Assembly (NCBI GenBank): GCA_905214225.1
Contig: CAJMLL010000003.1
Location: 31,511 to 95,510 of the forward strand
Direction: 5' to 3'
Source: an uncultured bacterium
GTDB lineage: Bacteria; Bacillota; Clostridia; Peptostreptococcales; Anaerovoracaceae
Length of the DNA stretch: 64,000 bases
Under the pieces are notes generated by a model that was not told the DNA's origin, searched no databases, and saw only the letters and a list, made by a program, of their open reading frames with translations. The position numbers and the translations under genes were made by a program. Below are positions 33,871 through 42,160 of the stretch, piece after piece (the stretch's first letter is position 1; the number at the start of each line of letters is the position of its first letter).

Positions 33871-34836
33871 TTGAAACAGTATTACGCAGCAGAACTGAAG
33901 AAGGACATGGAATTTATCGATTTCTTCATGGTGAAGAGAAGCAGTATCCGTGTCGGCGCAAATCATAAACAGTATTTTGATATTATGCTCGGTGATAAAA
34001 CCGGTGAAATTTCCGGAAAGAAATGGGACGTCCAGCCACAGGACGTCCCGAAACTGGAAGCGATGAGCGAGGGAAAGCTGGTCAAGGTCAAGGCGCAGGT
34101 TACCGAGTGGCAGGGCGCGCTGCAGCTGAGGCTGCAGAGAATCCGCCTTGCTTCCGATCAGGATGGCCTGGATATTTCCGACTACATTAAAGCAGCTCCG
34201 GAAGATTCAGAATCCATGTATGACTATATCTATCATGTCGCGGACCAGATGATGGATGTGGATCTGCGTTCCCTCTGCCTGAGTGTTCTTCAGGAGAATA
34301 AGGACCGGCTGATGTACTATCCGGCCGCATCCAGAAATCACCATGCAGAATACGGTGGGCTGCTCTTCCACGTCAAGCGCATGCTGATGAATGCCATCGG
34401 CATCTGCAGTGTCTATACCGATCTGAAAAAAGACCTGCTCTGTGCCGGTGTCATCCTGCATGACATCGAGAAGCTGGATGAAATTCTGTCTGATCAGAAC
34501 GGGGTTTCCCCGGGATATTCCCGTGAAGGACAGTTCCTGGGCCATCTGGTCATGGGGGTGAAATATATCGATGAACGTGCCAGAAAGCTGGATTTCCCGG
34601 AGGAAAAACGTCTGATGCTTGAACAGATGATTTTGTCTCACCACTATGAGCCGGAATTCGGAAGTCCGATCCGTCCGCTGTTCCCGGAAGGTGAGGTCCT
34701 CCACTATCTGGATATTCTGGATGCGCGTCTGTTCGACATGTACGACGCACTGGCAACGACGGAACCGGGACATTTCTCCGAACGAATCTGGACACTGGAC
34801 AACCGCCGCATCTATAAACCGGAACACGATGATTAG
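33871..34836 (+). CDS. YhaM-like 3'-5' exoribonuclease / HD-domain protein
   Basis: 321 residues. An N-terminal OB-fold (about 12-95, with GDKTGEISGKKWD) precedes an HD phosphohydrolase domain with NHHAEYGGLLFHV and HDIEK (H197-D198), the arrangement of Bacillus YhaM. Family members trim RNA and single-stranded DNA. The start is TTG with AGGAGAG just upstream; no in-frame ATG is well placed. The gene follows the transpeptidase by 45 bp and precedes recD2 by 2 bp, so it is probably in the same transcript as recD2. Confidence 0.85.
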   Translation: MKQYYAAELKKDMEFIDFFMVKRSSIRVGANHKQYFDIMLGDKTGEISGKKWDVQPQDVPKLEAMSEGKLVKVKAQVTEWQGALQLRLQRIRLASDQDGLDISDYIKAAPEDSESMYDYIYHVADQMMDVDLRSLCLSVLQENKDRLMYYPAASRNHHAEYGGLLFHVKRMLMNAIGICSVYTDLKKDLLCAGVILHDIEKLDEILSDQNGVSPGYSREGQFLGHLVMGVKYIDERARKLDFPEEKRLMLEQMILSHHYEPEFGSPIRPLFPEGEVLHYLDILDARLFDMYDALATTEPGHFSERIWTLDNRRIYKPEHDD

Positions 34837-34838
34837 TC

Positions 34839-37073
34839 ATGGAAGAAAAACAGGGGATTATTACAGACGTCATATATCATAATGAGGAGAACGGCTACAC
34901 CATTGCCGTCATGGAAACAAGCGACGAACAGTTTACGGCTGTCGGCATGCTTCCGGAAAACGCGCTGGGAAATACCTTTCTCCTCCGGGGAGCCTTCAAG
35001 AATCACCCGAAGTACGGGGAGCAGTTTTCGTTTACAGAAGCGGAAGCGGTTCTCCCGTCCAGTGCGGATGAGATTGAAGGTTTTCTTGCGTCCGGGGCTG
35101 TAAAGGGAATCGGTAAGAAAATGGCTCATGCCATCGTGCAGACCTTCGGAGACGATACGCTGAACGTCATGAAGGCGCACCCTTCCAGACTTCTTCGGAT
35201 CAGCGGAATCGGCAAAAAAAGCCTGGCCAAAATTACAGAGTCTTTTCATGAGCAGTGGAGCTTTGCTGAAGTTTCCATGTTTTTTCAGAAGTACGGGATT
35301 CCCCAGGCCAGCGCATTTCGGCTGTTTAAAGCTTACGGGGCAGATACGATTGTGAGAATCACGGAAAATCCTTACCGCCTGGCGGATGAGGTCCGCGGCA
35401 TCGGCTTCAGAAAGGCCGATCAGATCGCGCTGAAGCTGAATCTGCCGCCGGACTCCGACATGCGCATGGAGAGCGGTGTAAAATACACACTCGGTTATTA
35501 CGCCGGTGATGGAAGCACATACCTGCCGAAGGAAAAACTGTGCGAGGAAACGGCGCAGCTGCTGGATCTGAGCAGATCGCAGATAGACGATGTATTGGTG
35601 CAGATGTCGGTTGACGGCACGGTTATGCAGGATCACATAAACGGGCAGGATGTGGTCTATCTGTATGCCTATTATGAAGCAGAAAAAAAGACGGCGGGAA
35701 ATATCGCCCGCCTGGTCAGTGCGGATCTCAAGGACCTGCAGACGGATATCCGCAGCAGCATCGACATGACCGAGGCGCATACCGGAATTCATCTTTCCGA
35801 AGAACAGAAGAAGGCAGTGGAAGCATCCCTGACAAGCGGGGTATCGGTGATTACCGGAGGACCGGGAACAGGAAAAACCACCATCATTCACGCGCTGCTG
35901 GATATTTTTGACGGAAGCGGATTCAAGACCCTTCTGGCCGCGCCGACCGGAAGAGCCGCAAAAAGAATCACGGAGACCAGCGGACGCCAGGCCTCTACGA
36001 TCCACCGCATGCTGGAGTACGCGCGCGGAGAAGAAGAATCCATGGCCTTCGGAAAAAATGAAGACGAGCCCCTGCAGTGCGATGCGGTCATTGTCGATGA
36101 GGCTTCAATGATCGATCTGATGCTGATGCGGGCACTGACAGACGCGATTCTGCCGGGAACCCGGTTGATTCTGGTGGGAGATTCCGACCAGCTGCCGTCC
36201 GTAGGGGCAGGCGACGTTCTGCGGGACGTGATGGACAGCGGAATTGCCGGCGTTTCCCGCCTGACTGCGATTTTCCGTCAGGCGGAAGAAAGCCAGATTG
36301 TCGTCAACGCCCACCGCATCAATCAGGGAGAATATCCGGATGTGAACGGAAAGGGAAGCGACTTCTTCTTTATGCGGAGAAACAATGAAATGCAGATGCA
36401 GGATCTGATCGTCCAGCTCGCTTCCAGACGCCTGATCACTTATTATAAAGATCTGGACCCGCTGAAAGATATCCAGGTCATGACGCCGGTACATAAGGGA
36501 AATGTCGGAACACAGGCGCTGAACCAGGTTCTTCAGCAGACCTTCAATCCGCCGTCCCCCAAGAAACAGGAGCACAGAAACCGGGGAAGAATCTTCCGCA
36601 CCGGCGACAAGGTCATGCAGATCAAGAACGACTACCAGCTCCCCTGGAAGAGGATTGGCGACGCAGAGAGCAGCGCCGGCGTGTTCAACGGCGATGTCGG
36701 CTACATCACTGCGATTCACCCGGAAGAAGAGCGCATGACCGTCCTGTACGATGAGGAGAAATACGCAGAGTACGATTTCTCCCAGCTCGATGAACTGGAA
36801 CTGGCTTATGCCATCACCGTGCATAAGAGCCAGGGTTCCGAATTCCCGGTGATCATCATGCCGCTGTCCTGGTTTCCGCCGATGCTGGCCACAAGGAATC
36901 TGCTCTACACCGCAGTCACTAGAGGAAAGCGCGGCGTCGTCCTGGTCGGAAGCGGAAAGGCACTGAAAGCCATGGTCGATAATGACCGCAACAAGCTCCG
37001 CTATTCCGGCCTGAAATGGAGACTTTCACAGCTCGCGCCGCTGCTTGAGCAGGACAGAAATGAGCAGAAGTAA
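34839..37073 (+). CDS. recD2: RecD2-type ATP-dependent DNA helicase
   Basis: 744 residues, typical for RecD2. The N-terminal OB and helix-hairpin-helix region (1-310; GIGKKMAHAI and ISGIGKKSLAKI) is followed by SF1B helicase domains with Walker A GGPGTGKTT (340-348), Walker B VIVDEAS (D420-E421), GDSDQLPSVGAG and the C-terminal AYAITVHKSQGSEF and YTAVTRGKRGVVLVG. A 5'-3' helicase acting in replication-fork repair, independent of RecBC. The start lies 2 bp after the upstream stop; the Shine-Dalgarno would be inside the YhaM-like gene and is weak, suggesting coupling. Confidence 0.95.
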   Translation: MEEKQGIITDVIYHNEENGYTIAVMETSDEQFTAVGMLPENALGNTFLLRGAFKNHPKYGEQFSFTEAEAVLPSSADEIEGFLASGAVKGIGKKMAHAIVQTFGDDTLNVMKAHPSRLLRISGIGKKSLAKITESFHEQWSFAEVSMFFQKYGIPQASAFRLFKAYGADTIVRITENPYRLADEVRGIGFRKADQIALKLNLPPDSDMRMESGVKYTLGYYAGDGSTYLPKEKLCEETAQLLDLSRSQIDDVLVQMSVDGTVMQDHINGQDVVYLYAYYEAEKKTAGNIARLVSADLKDLQTDIRSSIDMTEAHTGIHLSEEQKKAVEASLTSGVSVITGGPGTGKTTIIHALLDIFDGSGFKTLLAAPTGRAAKRITETSGRQASTIHRMLEYARGEEESMAFGKNEDEPLQCDAVIVDEASMIDLMLMRALTDAILPGTRLILVGDSDQLPSVGAGDVLRDVMDSGIAGVSRLTAIFRQAEESQIVVNAHRINQGEYPDVNGKGSDFFFMRRNNEMQMQDLIVQLASRRLITYYKDLDPLKDIQVMTPVHKGNVGTQALNQVLQQTFNPPSPKKQEHRNRGRIFRTGDKVMQIKNDYQLPWKRIGDAESSAGVFNGDVGYITAIHPEEERMTVLYDEEKYAEYDFSQLDELELAYAITVHKSQGSEFPVIIMPLSWFPPMLATRNLLYTAVTRGKRGVVLVGSGKALKAMVDNDRNKLRYSGLKWRLSQLAPLLEQDRNEQK

Positions 37074-37093
37074 TCCCTTTTTTCTCATAGACA

Positions 37094-37150
37094 AGAATCT
37101 GGGGATGTGCAACCCTTATGGAAGAACATCAGATTCTGACCATAAGGAGG
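37094..37150 (+). promoter_or_regulatory. comFC leader with interleaved inverted repeats covering the Shine-Dalgarno
   Basis: Two perfect 8-bp complements alternate: AGAATCTG (37094-37101) with CAGATTCT (37130-37137), and CCTTATGG (37114-37121) with CCATAAGG (37140-37147). The order A-B-A'-B' permits an H-type pseudoknot or two exclusive hairpins. B' contains the first half of the ribosome-binding site AAGGAGG (37144-37150), so pairing would block translation of comFC. Confidence 0.65.
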
Positions 37151-37170
37151 ACAAAAAACAATGCGCAAGG
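37149..37170 (+). repeat. Copy of the GGACAAAA...GCAAGG motif across the comFC start
   Basis: GGACAAAAAACAA joins TGCGCAAGG and includes the ATG at 37161-37163. It follows the interleaved-repeat leader without a gap. Confidence 0.5.
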
Positions 37171-37916
37171 AAGAATCCTGCATCCAGACCCTGAAAACCG
37201 TAAAGGATAAATTCCTGGACCTGCTTTACCCGCCGTCACTGTACTGCTGCATCTGCGGAAACATCATCGATGAAAGCCGTCCATACAGTCTCTGCGATCA
37301 CTGCAGAGAACATCTGATGTGGGACGGAGACGGCATCCACATGCATAACGGCCTGAAACTCCTGCGCTGCACCCAGTACGGGATTTACGAGCGGACACTG
37401 ATCTTTTCTCTGAAATACAACCGCAGAAAATACACGGCCCGTGTCATCGGAGAAATCATGAAAGACAAGCTGGAGCTGGAAGAGCAGGAATGCGACATCA
37501 TCGTACCCGTTCCGATTCATGAGAGCCGGCGCAGAAAACGCGGTTTCAACCAGACAGAAGAAATCGGGAAAGATCTGGGAAAAAGAACCGGAATGCGCAT
37601 GATTCCGGACGCCGTGCTCAGAAGCAGAAAGACGCAGGCCATGCGCGGCCTCTCCCCGACCGAGCGGGAAGCGAATGTAAGAGGAGCTTTTTCCCTGAAT
37701 GAAGATGTGAAAGAACAGCTTGCCGGGAAGAGGCTTCTGATTCTGGATGACTTTTTTACAACCGGCGCGACGGCGCGGGCGATGGCTGCAGAACTTCAGA
37801 AGGCAGAGCCGGAGGATATTCTCTTTCTGGCTTTTGCAGCACGTTATGACGATTCATTTTCGGCAGGAACACTGGATCGGACGGAAAATGACAGGAAGCC
37901 GGAGATCTCAGGGTAA
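37161..37916 (+). CDS. comFC: ComF-family protein (ComFC)
   Basis: 251 residues. An N-terminal zinc ribbon (YCCICGNIID ... LCDHCREHL) is followed by a phosphoribosyltransferase-like domain with DIIVPVPIHESRRRKRGFNQ and the PRPP-loop LLILDDFFTTGAT. Family members help bring single-stranded DNA into the cytosol in competent bacteria and are also retained where competence is unknown. AAGGAGG is ten bases before the ATG. The leader at 37094-37150 can hide this site. comFA is not adjacent; the upstream neighbour is recD2. Confidence 0.9.
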   Translation: MRKEESCIQTLKTVKDKFLDLLYPPSLYCCICGNIIDESRPYSLCDHCREHLMWDGDGIHMHNGLKLLRCTQYGIYERTLIFSLKYNRRKYTARVIGEIMKDKLELEEQECDIIVPVPIHESRRRKRGFNQTEEIGKDLGKRTGMRMIPDAVLRSRKTQAMRGLSPTEREANVRGAFSLNEDVKEQLAGKRLLILDDFFTTGATARAMAAELQKAEPEDILFLAFAARYDDSFSAGTLDRTENDRKPEISG

Positions 37917-37954
37917 GAGAGACGGCAGGCGCGGAGCGCGCGATACCGGTGTTT

Positions 37955-37975
37955 CCTTGTGGGTAAATTTTTGTC
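37955..37975 (-). repeat. Degenerate copy of the GGACAAAA...GCAAGG motif
   Basis: On the minus strand GACAAAAA is followed by TTTACCCACAAGG; it lies 38 bp upstream of the lipid kinase start. Confidence 0.4.
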
Positions 37976-38012
37976 GGCGTAAATGTTAACATGAAAAGAG
38001 AGGAAATGCAGG

Positions 38013-39011
38013 ATGGATCATTTATTTCTGGTGAATCCGGCGGCCGGCAGGGGCAGTCAGAAGGGAAAGAGCAGGGCGCGCAGACACGAGGCTGAAGTGG
38101 AGCGGTTTATTGAGCAGATTCAGCGTGCTTCTGACAGGACCGGCTGCCATGCGGAGATCGTGCGGACTGAGGGCCCCGGGGATGCGGAACGGAAGGCTGC
38201 GGCGTTTGCACAGGCGGCAAAAGGCAGCCCGGCAAGGATCTATGCCTGCGGCGGCGACGGCACACTGAATGAAGTGATCAACGGGATCAATGGCTGTCCA
38301 AATGTGGAGGTGGGCGTATTTCCGATTGGAACGGGAAATGACACCATCCGCAATTTCATGGATGCACAGGGTAGTAAGCCGCTTCCGAAGAAGGCGTTTC
38401 TGGATCCGGAGCGTCAGATTCTGGGAAAGGCGCTTCCGGTGGACCTGCTGCGCTATGAAGGGGTGCTGGATGGAAAATTCCGCTCGAAACTCTGCATCAA
38501 TATGCTGAATAACGGTTTTGACTGTAACGTGGTGGCCCGGGCCGGAGAACTGAAGCAGAAACGCTTTATTTCCGGGTCCTTTGCCTATCTGCTGGCTGTA
38601 TTTTCTGTGTTCATTAAAAAACAGGGAATTTCCCTGAAGATTACCGCTGACGGTGAAGTCATAAGCCGCGGAGAGGTGCTCCTCTGTGCGGCGGCGAACG
38701 GCTGTTACTGCGGCGGAGGAATCAAGGGCCTGCCAATGGCCAGAATGGACGATGGCAAAATCGAGCTCAGTATTCTGAAAGATGTCAGGCGCAGAACCTT
38801 TCTTCATCTTCTGCCGAAATATGCAGATGGGACCTATCTGGAAACCCCGCAGGCGGAATCCATTGTGCTCCGGGGAAAGTATGACCAGGTCGTTCTGGAG
38901 CCGGACATGGGAAAAAGTTTTCTGACCTGTGCGGACGGAGAGATCGCAGAGACGACGGGAATTACCATCACGGCCCTGCCTCAGGCCCTGCACTTTATCG
39001 TTCCTGCTTGA
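38013..39011 (+). CDS. Diacylglycerol/lipid kinase-family protein (DagK/YegS type)
   Basis: 332 residues. The ATP-binding catalytic domain has LVNPAAGRG at the start, GGDGTLNEVING and FPIGTGND, and the C-terminal beta-sandwich includes CAAANGCYCGGGIK. Family members phosphorylate diacylglycerol, recycling it from membrane phospholipid turnover, or phosphorylate other lipids; substrate cannot be set from sequence alone. AGAGGAAATGCAGG precedes the ATG. The promoter of the downstream RNA gene begins at the last codons of this gene. Confidence 0.85.
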   Translation: MDHLFLVNPAAGRGSQKGKSRARRHEAEVERFIEQIQRASDRTGCHAEIVRTEGPGDAERKAAAFAQAAKGSPARIYACGGDGTLNEVINGINGCPNVEVGVFPIGTGNDTIRNFMDAQGSKPLPKKAFLDPERQILGKALPVDLLRYEGVLDGKFRSKLCINMLNNGFDCNVVARAGELKQKRFISGSFAYLLAVFSVFIKKQGISLKITADGEVISRGEVLLCAAANGCYCGGGIKGLPMARMDDGKIELSILKDVRRRTFLHLLPKYADGTYLETPQAESIVLRGKYDQVVLEPDMGKSFLTCADGEIAETTGITITALPQALHFIVPA

Positions 39012-39036
39012 ATTGGAGGCGCTCAGCTGATACAAT
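39008..39036 (+). promoter_or_regulatory. Promoter of the candidate raiA-type RNA
   Basis: TTGAAT and TACAAT with a 17-bp spacer; the -35 overlaps the lipid kinase stop codon. Transcription should start near 39043. Confidence 0.65.
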
Positions 39037-39042
39037 GAAACA

Positions 39043-39219
39043 AGCAGTTTTTCGGGTCTGTGGTTGAAAGTCCATGGCAGATACGGTCAAAAGGATCCAC
39101 GTAAACCGTACGCAAGGCGGCGGCGAGCATGGCGTATCCTAGATGTAAGTCCTCGGAAAAATTCCGGTAAAGGCAAGTGTGGGGGCAAAGACCAGGTCAG
39201 CCGGAAAGCTGCTTTTTTT
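39043..39219 (+). ncRNA. Candidate structured RNA upstream of hpf (raiA-motif type)
   Basis: About 177 nt between a good promoter and a T run (39213-39219) preceded by a CAGC/GCTG hairpin. GATACG (39080-39085) can close on CGTATC (39133-39138), and CGGAA-AAA-TTCCG forms a hairpin at 39154-39166. No ORF is present. The position directly upstream of hpf (also called raiA) is the defining context of the raiA RNA motif known in Firmicutes and Actinobacteria; the assignment is by context, since I cannot score the covariance model. Confidence 0.5.
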
Positions 39220-39393
39220 CTGCAATTTCAGCGGAGTCAGGGATCACAGCTGCCGGAACTGTCATGTTCATGTAAAGGAAATCAAGGACCGAATCTGAAA
39301 AAAACAGAAATTTTTTGTGAGCTGAAACCAATGAACTTTCAACGTTTTTTCGTAATATCGTCCTGAAAACCAAGATTTAAAAAAGTCTGAACC

Positions 39394-39422
39394 TTGTAAT
39401 AATTGCGAAGTGGTGCTATAAT
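39394..39422 (+). promoter_or_regulatory. hpf promoter
   Basis: TTGTAA and TATAAT with a 17-bp spacer, giving a leader of about 110 nt. Confidence 0.7.
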
Positions 39423-39443
39423 GTCCATAGACACAGAGGAAGG

Positions 39444-39493
39444 GGATTTCCAAAACACGGTAAAGTGTGAGAATAATCGAGAAATCCTTTTTT
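39444..39493 (+). terminator. Possible attenuator in the hpf leader
   Basis: GGATTTC (39444-39450) pairs with GAAATCC (39481-39487), with an inner ACAC/GTGT, and six T follow. It lies between the hpf promoter and start codon, so it could terminate the leader transcript. Confidence 0.5.
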
Positions 39494-39540
39494 CCGCGGC
39501 ATAACCTCGCCGTTTGTGTCAGTACGTAAAGGAGGCCAAT

Positions 39541-40080
39541 ATGAAATACAACATTACTGGTAAGAACTTTAAAACGTATCGCCGTCTGGAAGAGCAGATC
39601 GAGAAGAAATTCGACCGTCTCGATAAGTATTTCAGCGAGGACATCACTGCGAACATCGTTCTTTCGCATGAAAGAGGAAAGGATAAGATTGAGGTAACGA
39701 TTAACGCGCAGGGCGCACTGTTCCGTGCAGAGGAAGTTACTGATGATGTATATGAAGGCATCGATCTGGCCGTTGATAAACTGACCAGTCAGATCAAACG
39801 CTTCAAGGGAAAGCTCCAGAAGAGATATCAGAATAACAAGGCACTGAAGTTCGAATTCCTGGAAGAGGAGCCGGAGGATATCGAGGAAGAGGACGAACAG
39901 ATGAAGGTCGTCAGAGAGAAGAAATTCGAACTTCGTCCGATGGATGTGGAAGAGGCAATTCTGGAAATGGAAATGCTGGAACATGACTTCTTCGTATTCA
40001 TGAACAGTGATACAGAGACTGTAAATGTCGTTTACCGCAGAAAGGGCGGAAAATACGGACTGCTGGAGCCTCAGTATTAA
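39541..40080 (+). CDS. hpf: Ribosome hibernation-promoting factor, long form
   Basis: 179 residues. The N-terminal domain (1-100; MKYNITGKNFKTYRRLEEQIEKKFDRLDKYF) binds the small subunit and the C-terminal domain (about 120-179; VVREKKFELRPMDVEEAILEMEMLEHDFFVF) dimerises ribosomes into 100S particles, as in Firmicute long HPF. AAAGGAGG is five bases before the ATG. It has its own promoter, a possible leader attenuator, a very strong terminator and a candidate raiA RNA upstream. Confidence 0.95.
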   Translation: MKYNITGKNFKTYRRLEEQIEKKFDRLDKYFSEDITANIVLSHERGKDKIEVTINAQGALFRAEEVTDDVYEGIDLAVDKLTSQIKRFKGKLQKRYQNNKALKFEFLEEEPEDIEEEDEQMKVVREKKFELRPMDVEEAILEMEMLEHDFFVFMNSDTETVNVVYRRKGGKYGLLEPQY

Positions 40081-40116
40081 ACCTGAAACATTCTATAAAA
40101 GCACTATATACTCTAT

Positions 40117-40166
40117 AAGAGGGGCAGCGTGCCGGAGCAGCTTCAAGGCACGCTGCCCCTCTTTTC
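40117..40166 (+). terminator. hpf terminator
   Basis: A 17-bp perfect stem with arms 40117-40133 and 40147-40163, then TTTTC. The strongest terminator in the window. Confidence 0.9.
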
Positions 40167-40293
40167 TGCTGTCTGGCTGCAGAATTTCCAGTGTCCGTCC
40201 GGCGCCTGTCCGGGGGAATGAGATTACCCGGTATTTGCTGTTTTGATATGACAGAAAATTCACTTATAATCACAAAAACTACAAGTGGACTTA

Positions 40294-40322
40294 TTGTCGC
40301 TTTTCTCGATTTGTGGTAAATT
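40294..40322 (+). promoter_or_regulatory. glmM promoter
   Basis: TTGTCG and TAAATT with a 17-bp spacer, about 65 bp before the start codon. Confidence 0.6.
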
Positions 40323-40386
40323 ATAAGAAGAAATTTTGTGTGTAGTAATAGAAAGGAGCTTGTACGCAGGGCGTGCAGATGCGGAT

Positions 40387-41826
40387 ATGGGAAAATATTT
40401 TGGAACAGACGGCTTCCGCGGTGAAGCAAATGTTGATTTGACCTCTGACCATGCATATAAAGTCGGACGTTTTCTGGGATGGTATTTCGGAGAGCTGAGA
40501 AGAAGAGAAGGATATAAGGACGACGGTGTTTTTGAGTACAGCTGGAGAGGAGCGGATGAGAAAAAGCCGAGAATCGTCATCGGCAAGGATACCCGCCGCT
40601 CAAGCTATATGATTGAGTACGCGCTGATTGCCGGCATGGTTGCATCCGGAGCGGATGCCTATACCATGCATGTCACCACCACGCCTTCTGTTGCGTACAT
40701 CACCAGAACAGAGGAGTTTGACTGTGGTGTCATGATCACGGCTTCGCATAATCCGTTCTACGACAACGGCATCAAGGTCCTGAACCGAAACGGACAGAAA
40801 ATGGACGAGGAGACGATCGGTCTTATTGAGGATTATCTGGACGGACATCTTCATGTTTTCGGAAAGGACTATAAGGAGCTTCCTTTTGCTGAGAAGGAAG
40901 GCATCGGCAGAGCTGTCGACTATATCGCAGGCAGAAACCGCTACATCGGCTATCTGATTTCCCTGGGCATGTATTCTCTGCGCGGAAAGAAGATCGGTCT
41001 CGACTGTGCCAACGGTTCCTCCTGGAGCATTGCCCAGTCTGTCTTTGAGGCACTGGGTGCGAGAACATATGTGATCAATAACGAACCGGACGGAACCAAC
41101 ATCAACCGCAATGCAGGATCCACGCATATCGAAGGTCTGCAGAAATTCGTCTGTGACAATCATCTGGACTGCGGCTTTGCCTATGACGGAGATGCGGACA
41201 GATGTCTCGCGGTGGATGAAAAAGGCGATGTCGTAGACGGAGACAAAATCATGTACATCTACGGACGCTATATGAAGGAAAGAGGAAAGCTCCTGACCAA
41301 TACCGTGGTTACGACTGTCATGTCCAACTATGGACTGTATAAGGCCTTTGACGAGATTGATGTCGATTACGTCAAGACTCCGGTCGGAGACAAGAATGTA
41401 TATAAGTACATGTCCGAGCACGGATGCCGCATCGGAGGCGAGCAGTCCGGACATATTATTTTTTCCAAGTACGCAACCACAGGAGATGGAATCCTGACCA
41501 GCCTGAAGCTCATGCAGGTGGTCATGGACCGTAAGAAACCGCTGAGTGAACTTGCGGCTCCGGTAAAGATTTATCCGCAGAAGCTGATTAATGTCCGTGT
41601 CAAGGATAAGGAAGCCGCGCAGAATGATGAAAAGCTGACGCAGCGCGCTGCAGAAATCAACGAGCAGCTGGAAAAGGACGGACAGGGACGGGTTCTCGTC
41701 CGTGCTTCCGGCACTGAGCCGCTGATCCGTGTCATGGTTGAGGCAGAATCCATGGAGATGGCTTCTTCTTATGCTGAGGAACTGGCGGGTATTCTGAAGG
41801 AACGCGGTCTGACACAGGATGCCTAG
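40387..41826 (+). CDS. glmM: Phosphoglucosamine mutase
   Basis: 479 residues. It converts glucosamine-6-phosphate to glucosamine-1-phosphate for UDP-GlcNAc. The start MGKYFGTDGFRGEAN, phosphoserine loop MITASHNPFYDNG (S120), metal loop DGDADR and C-terminal VRASGTEPLIRVM are all present; the SHNPFYDNGIK form is GlmM-type. It is about 30 residues longer than usual through an insertion near 38-60. No good Shine-Dalgarno precedes this ATG (AAAGGAG is about 30 bases away), so the start is set by homology. It precedes cdaA-cdaR and glmS. Confidence 0.9.
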   Translation: MGKYFGTDGFRGEANVDLTSDHAYKVGRFLGWYFGELRRREGYKDDGVFEYSWRGADEKKPRIVIGKDTRRSSYMIEYALIAGMVASGADAYTMHVTTTPSVAYITRTEEFDCGVMITASHNPFYDNGIKVLNRNGQKMDEETIGLIEDYLDGHLHVFGKDYKELPFAEKEGIGRAVDYIAGRNRYIGYLISLGMYSLRGKKIGLDCANGSSWSIAQSVFEALGARTYVINNEPDGTNINRNAGSTHIEGLQKFVCDNHLDCGFAYDGDADRCLAVDEKGDVVDGDKIMYIYGRYMKERGKLLTNTVVTTVMSNYGLYKAFDEIDVDYVKTPVGDKNVYKYMSEHGCRIGGEQSGHIIFSKYATTGDGILTSLKLMQVVMDRKKPLSELAAPVKIYPQKLINVRVKDKEAAQNDEKLTQRAAEINEQLEKDGQGRVLVRASGTEPLIRVMVEAESMEMASSYAEELAGILKERGLTQDA

Positions 41827-41887
41827 AAATCTGTTCTGCTGAAAATGAAACAGTGAAAATGGAAGGGGCTGCTGCCACAAAGCTCAG

Positions 41888-41915
41888 AGGAGCACAGGGC
41901 GGCGCTCCTTCTTTC
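41888..41915 (+). terminator. Weak terminator after glmM
   Basis: AGGAGC pairs with GCTCCT (41904-41909) and is followed by TCTTTC. Readthrough to cdaA is possible. Confidence 0.45.
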
Positions 41916-42099
41916 GCGTTCTGCCGATGGTTCTTATCGTCATTTCTTTCGGACATTTCTCATCATCGCGGAAGCCTGCGCTCATCTTCCGGCATGGTAA
42001 AAAAGCCCGGACCAGTCAGAGAAAAGATTATCTTCTTGGTGTTTTATTTTTGTTTAAGGAAAAATAATATGTGAAAGCCGCCGGGGGTCTCTGCATGCC

Positions 42100-42128
42100 T
42101 TGAATTAATAATCCTTATCCTGTAAAAT
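42100..42128 (+). promoter_or_regulatory. cdaA promoter with dyad over the -10
   Basis: TTGAAT and TAAAAT with a 17-bp spacer. TATCCT (42116-42121) and AGGATA (42129-42134) flank the -10, a possible operator. The 270 bp upstream hold nothing else I recognise. Confidence 0.6.
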
Positions 42129-42160
42129 AGGATAGATATAAGGGAACGAAAGGAGCAGTG

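Noticed and set aside
39190-39220. Resemblance of the GGTCAGCCGGAAAGC segment to signal recognition particle RNA
   Set aside because: The conserved SRP helix 8 loops are not matched and the segment is simply the terminator hairpin of the upstream-of-hpf RNA.
40377-40440. 20-codon out-of-frame ORF overlapping the glmM start
   Set aside because: No suitably spaced ribosome-binding site; the AAAGGAG is about 18 bases too far upstream, and the frame gives an unremarkable peptide.
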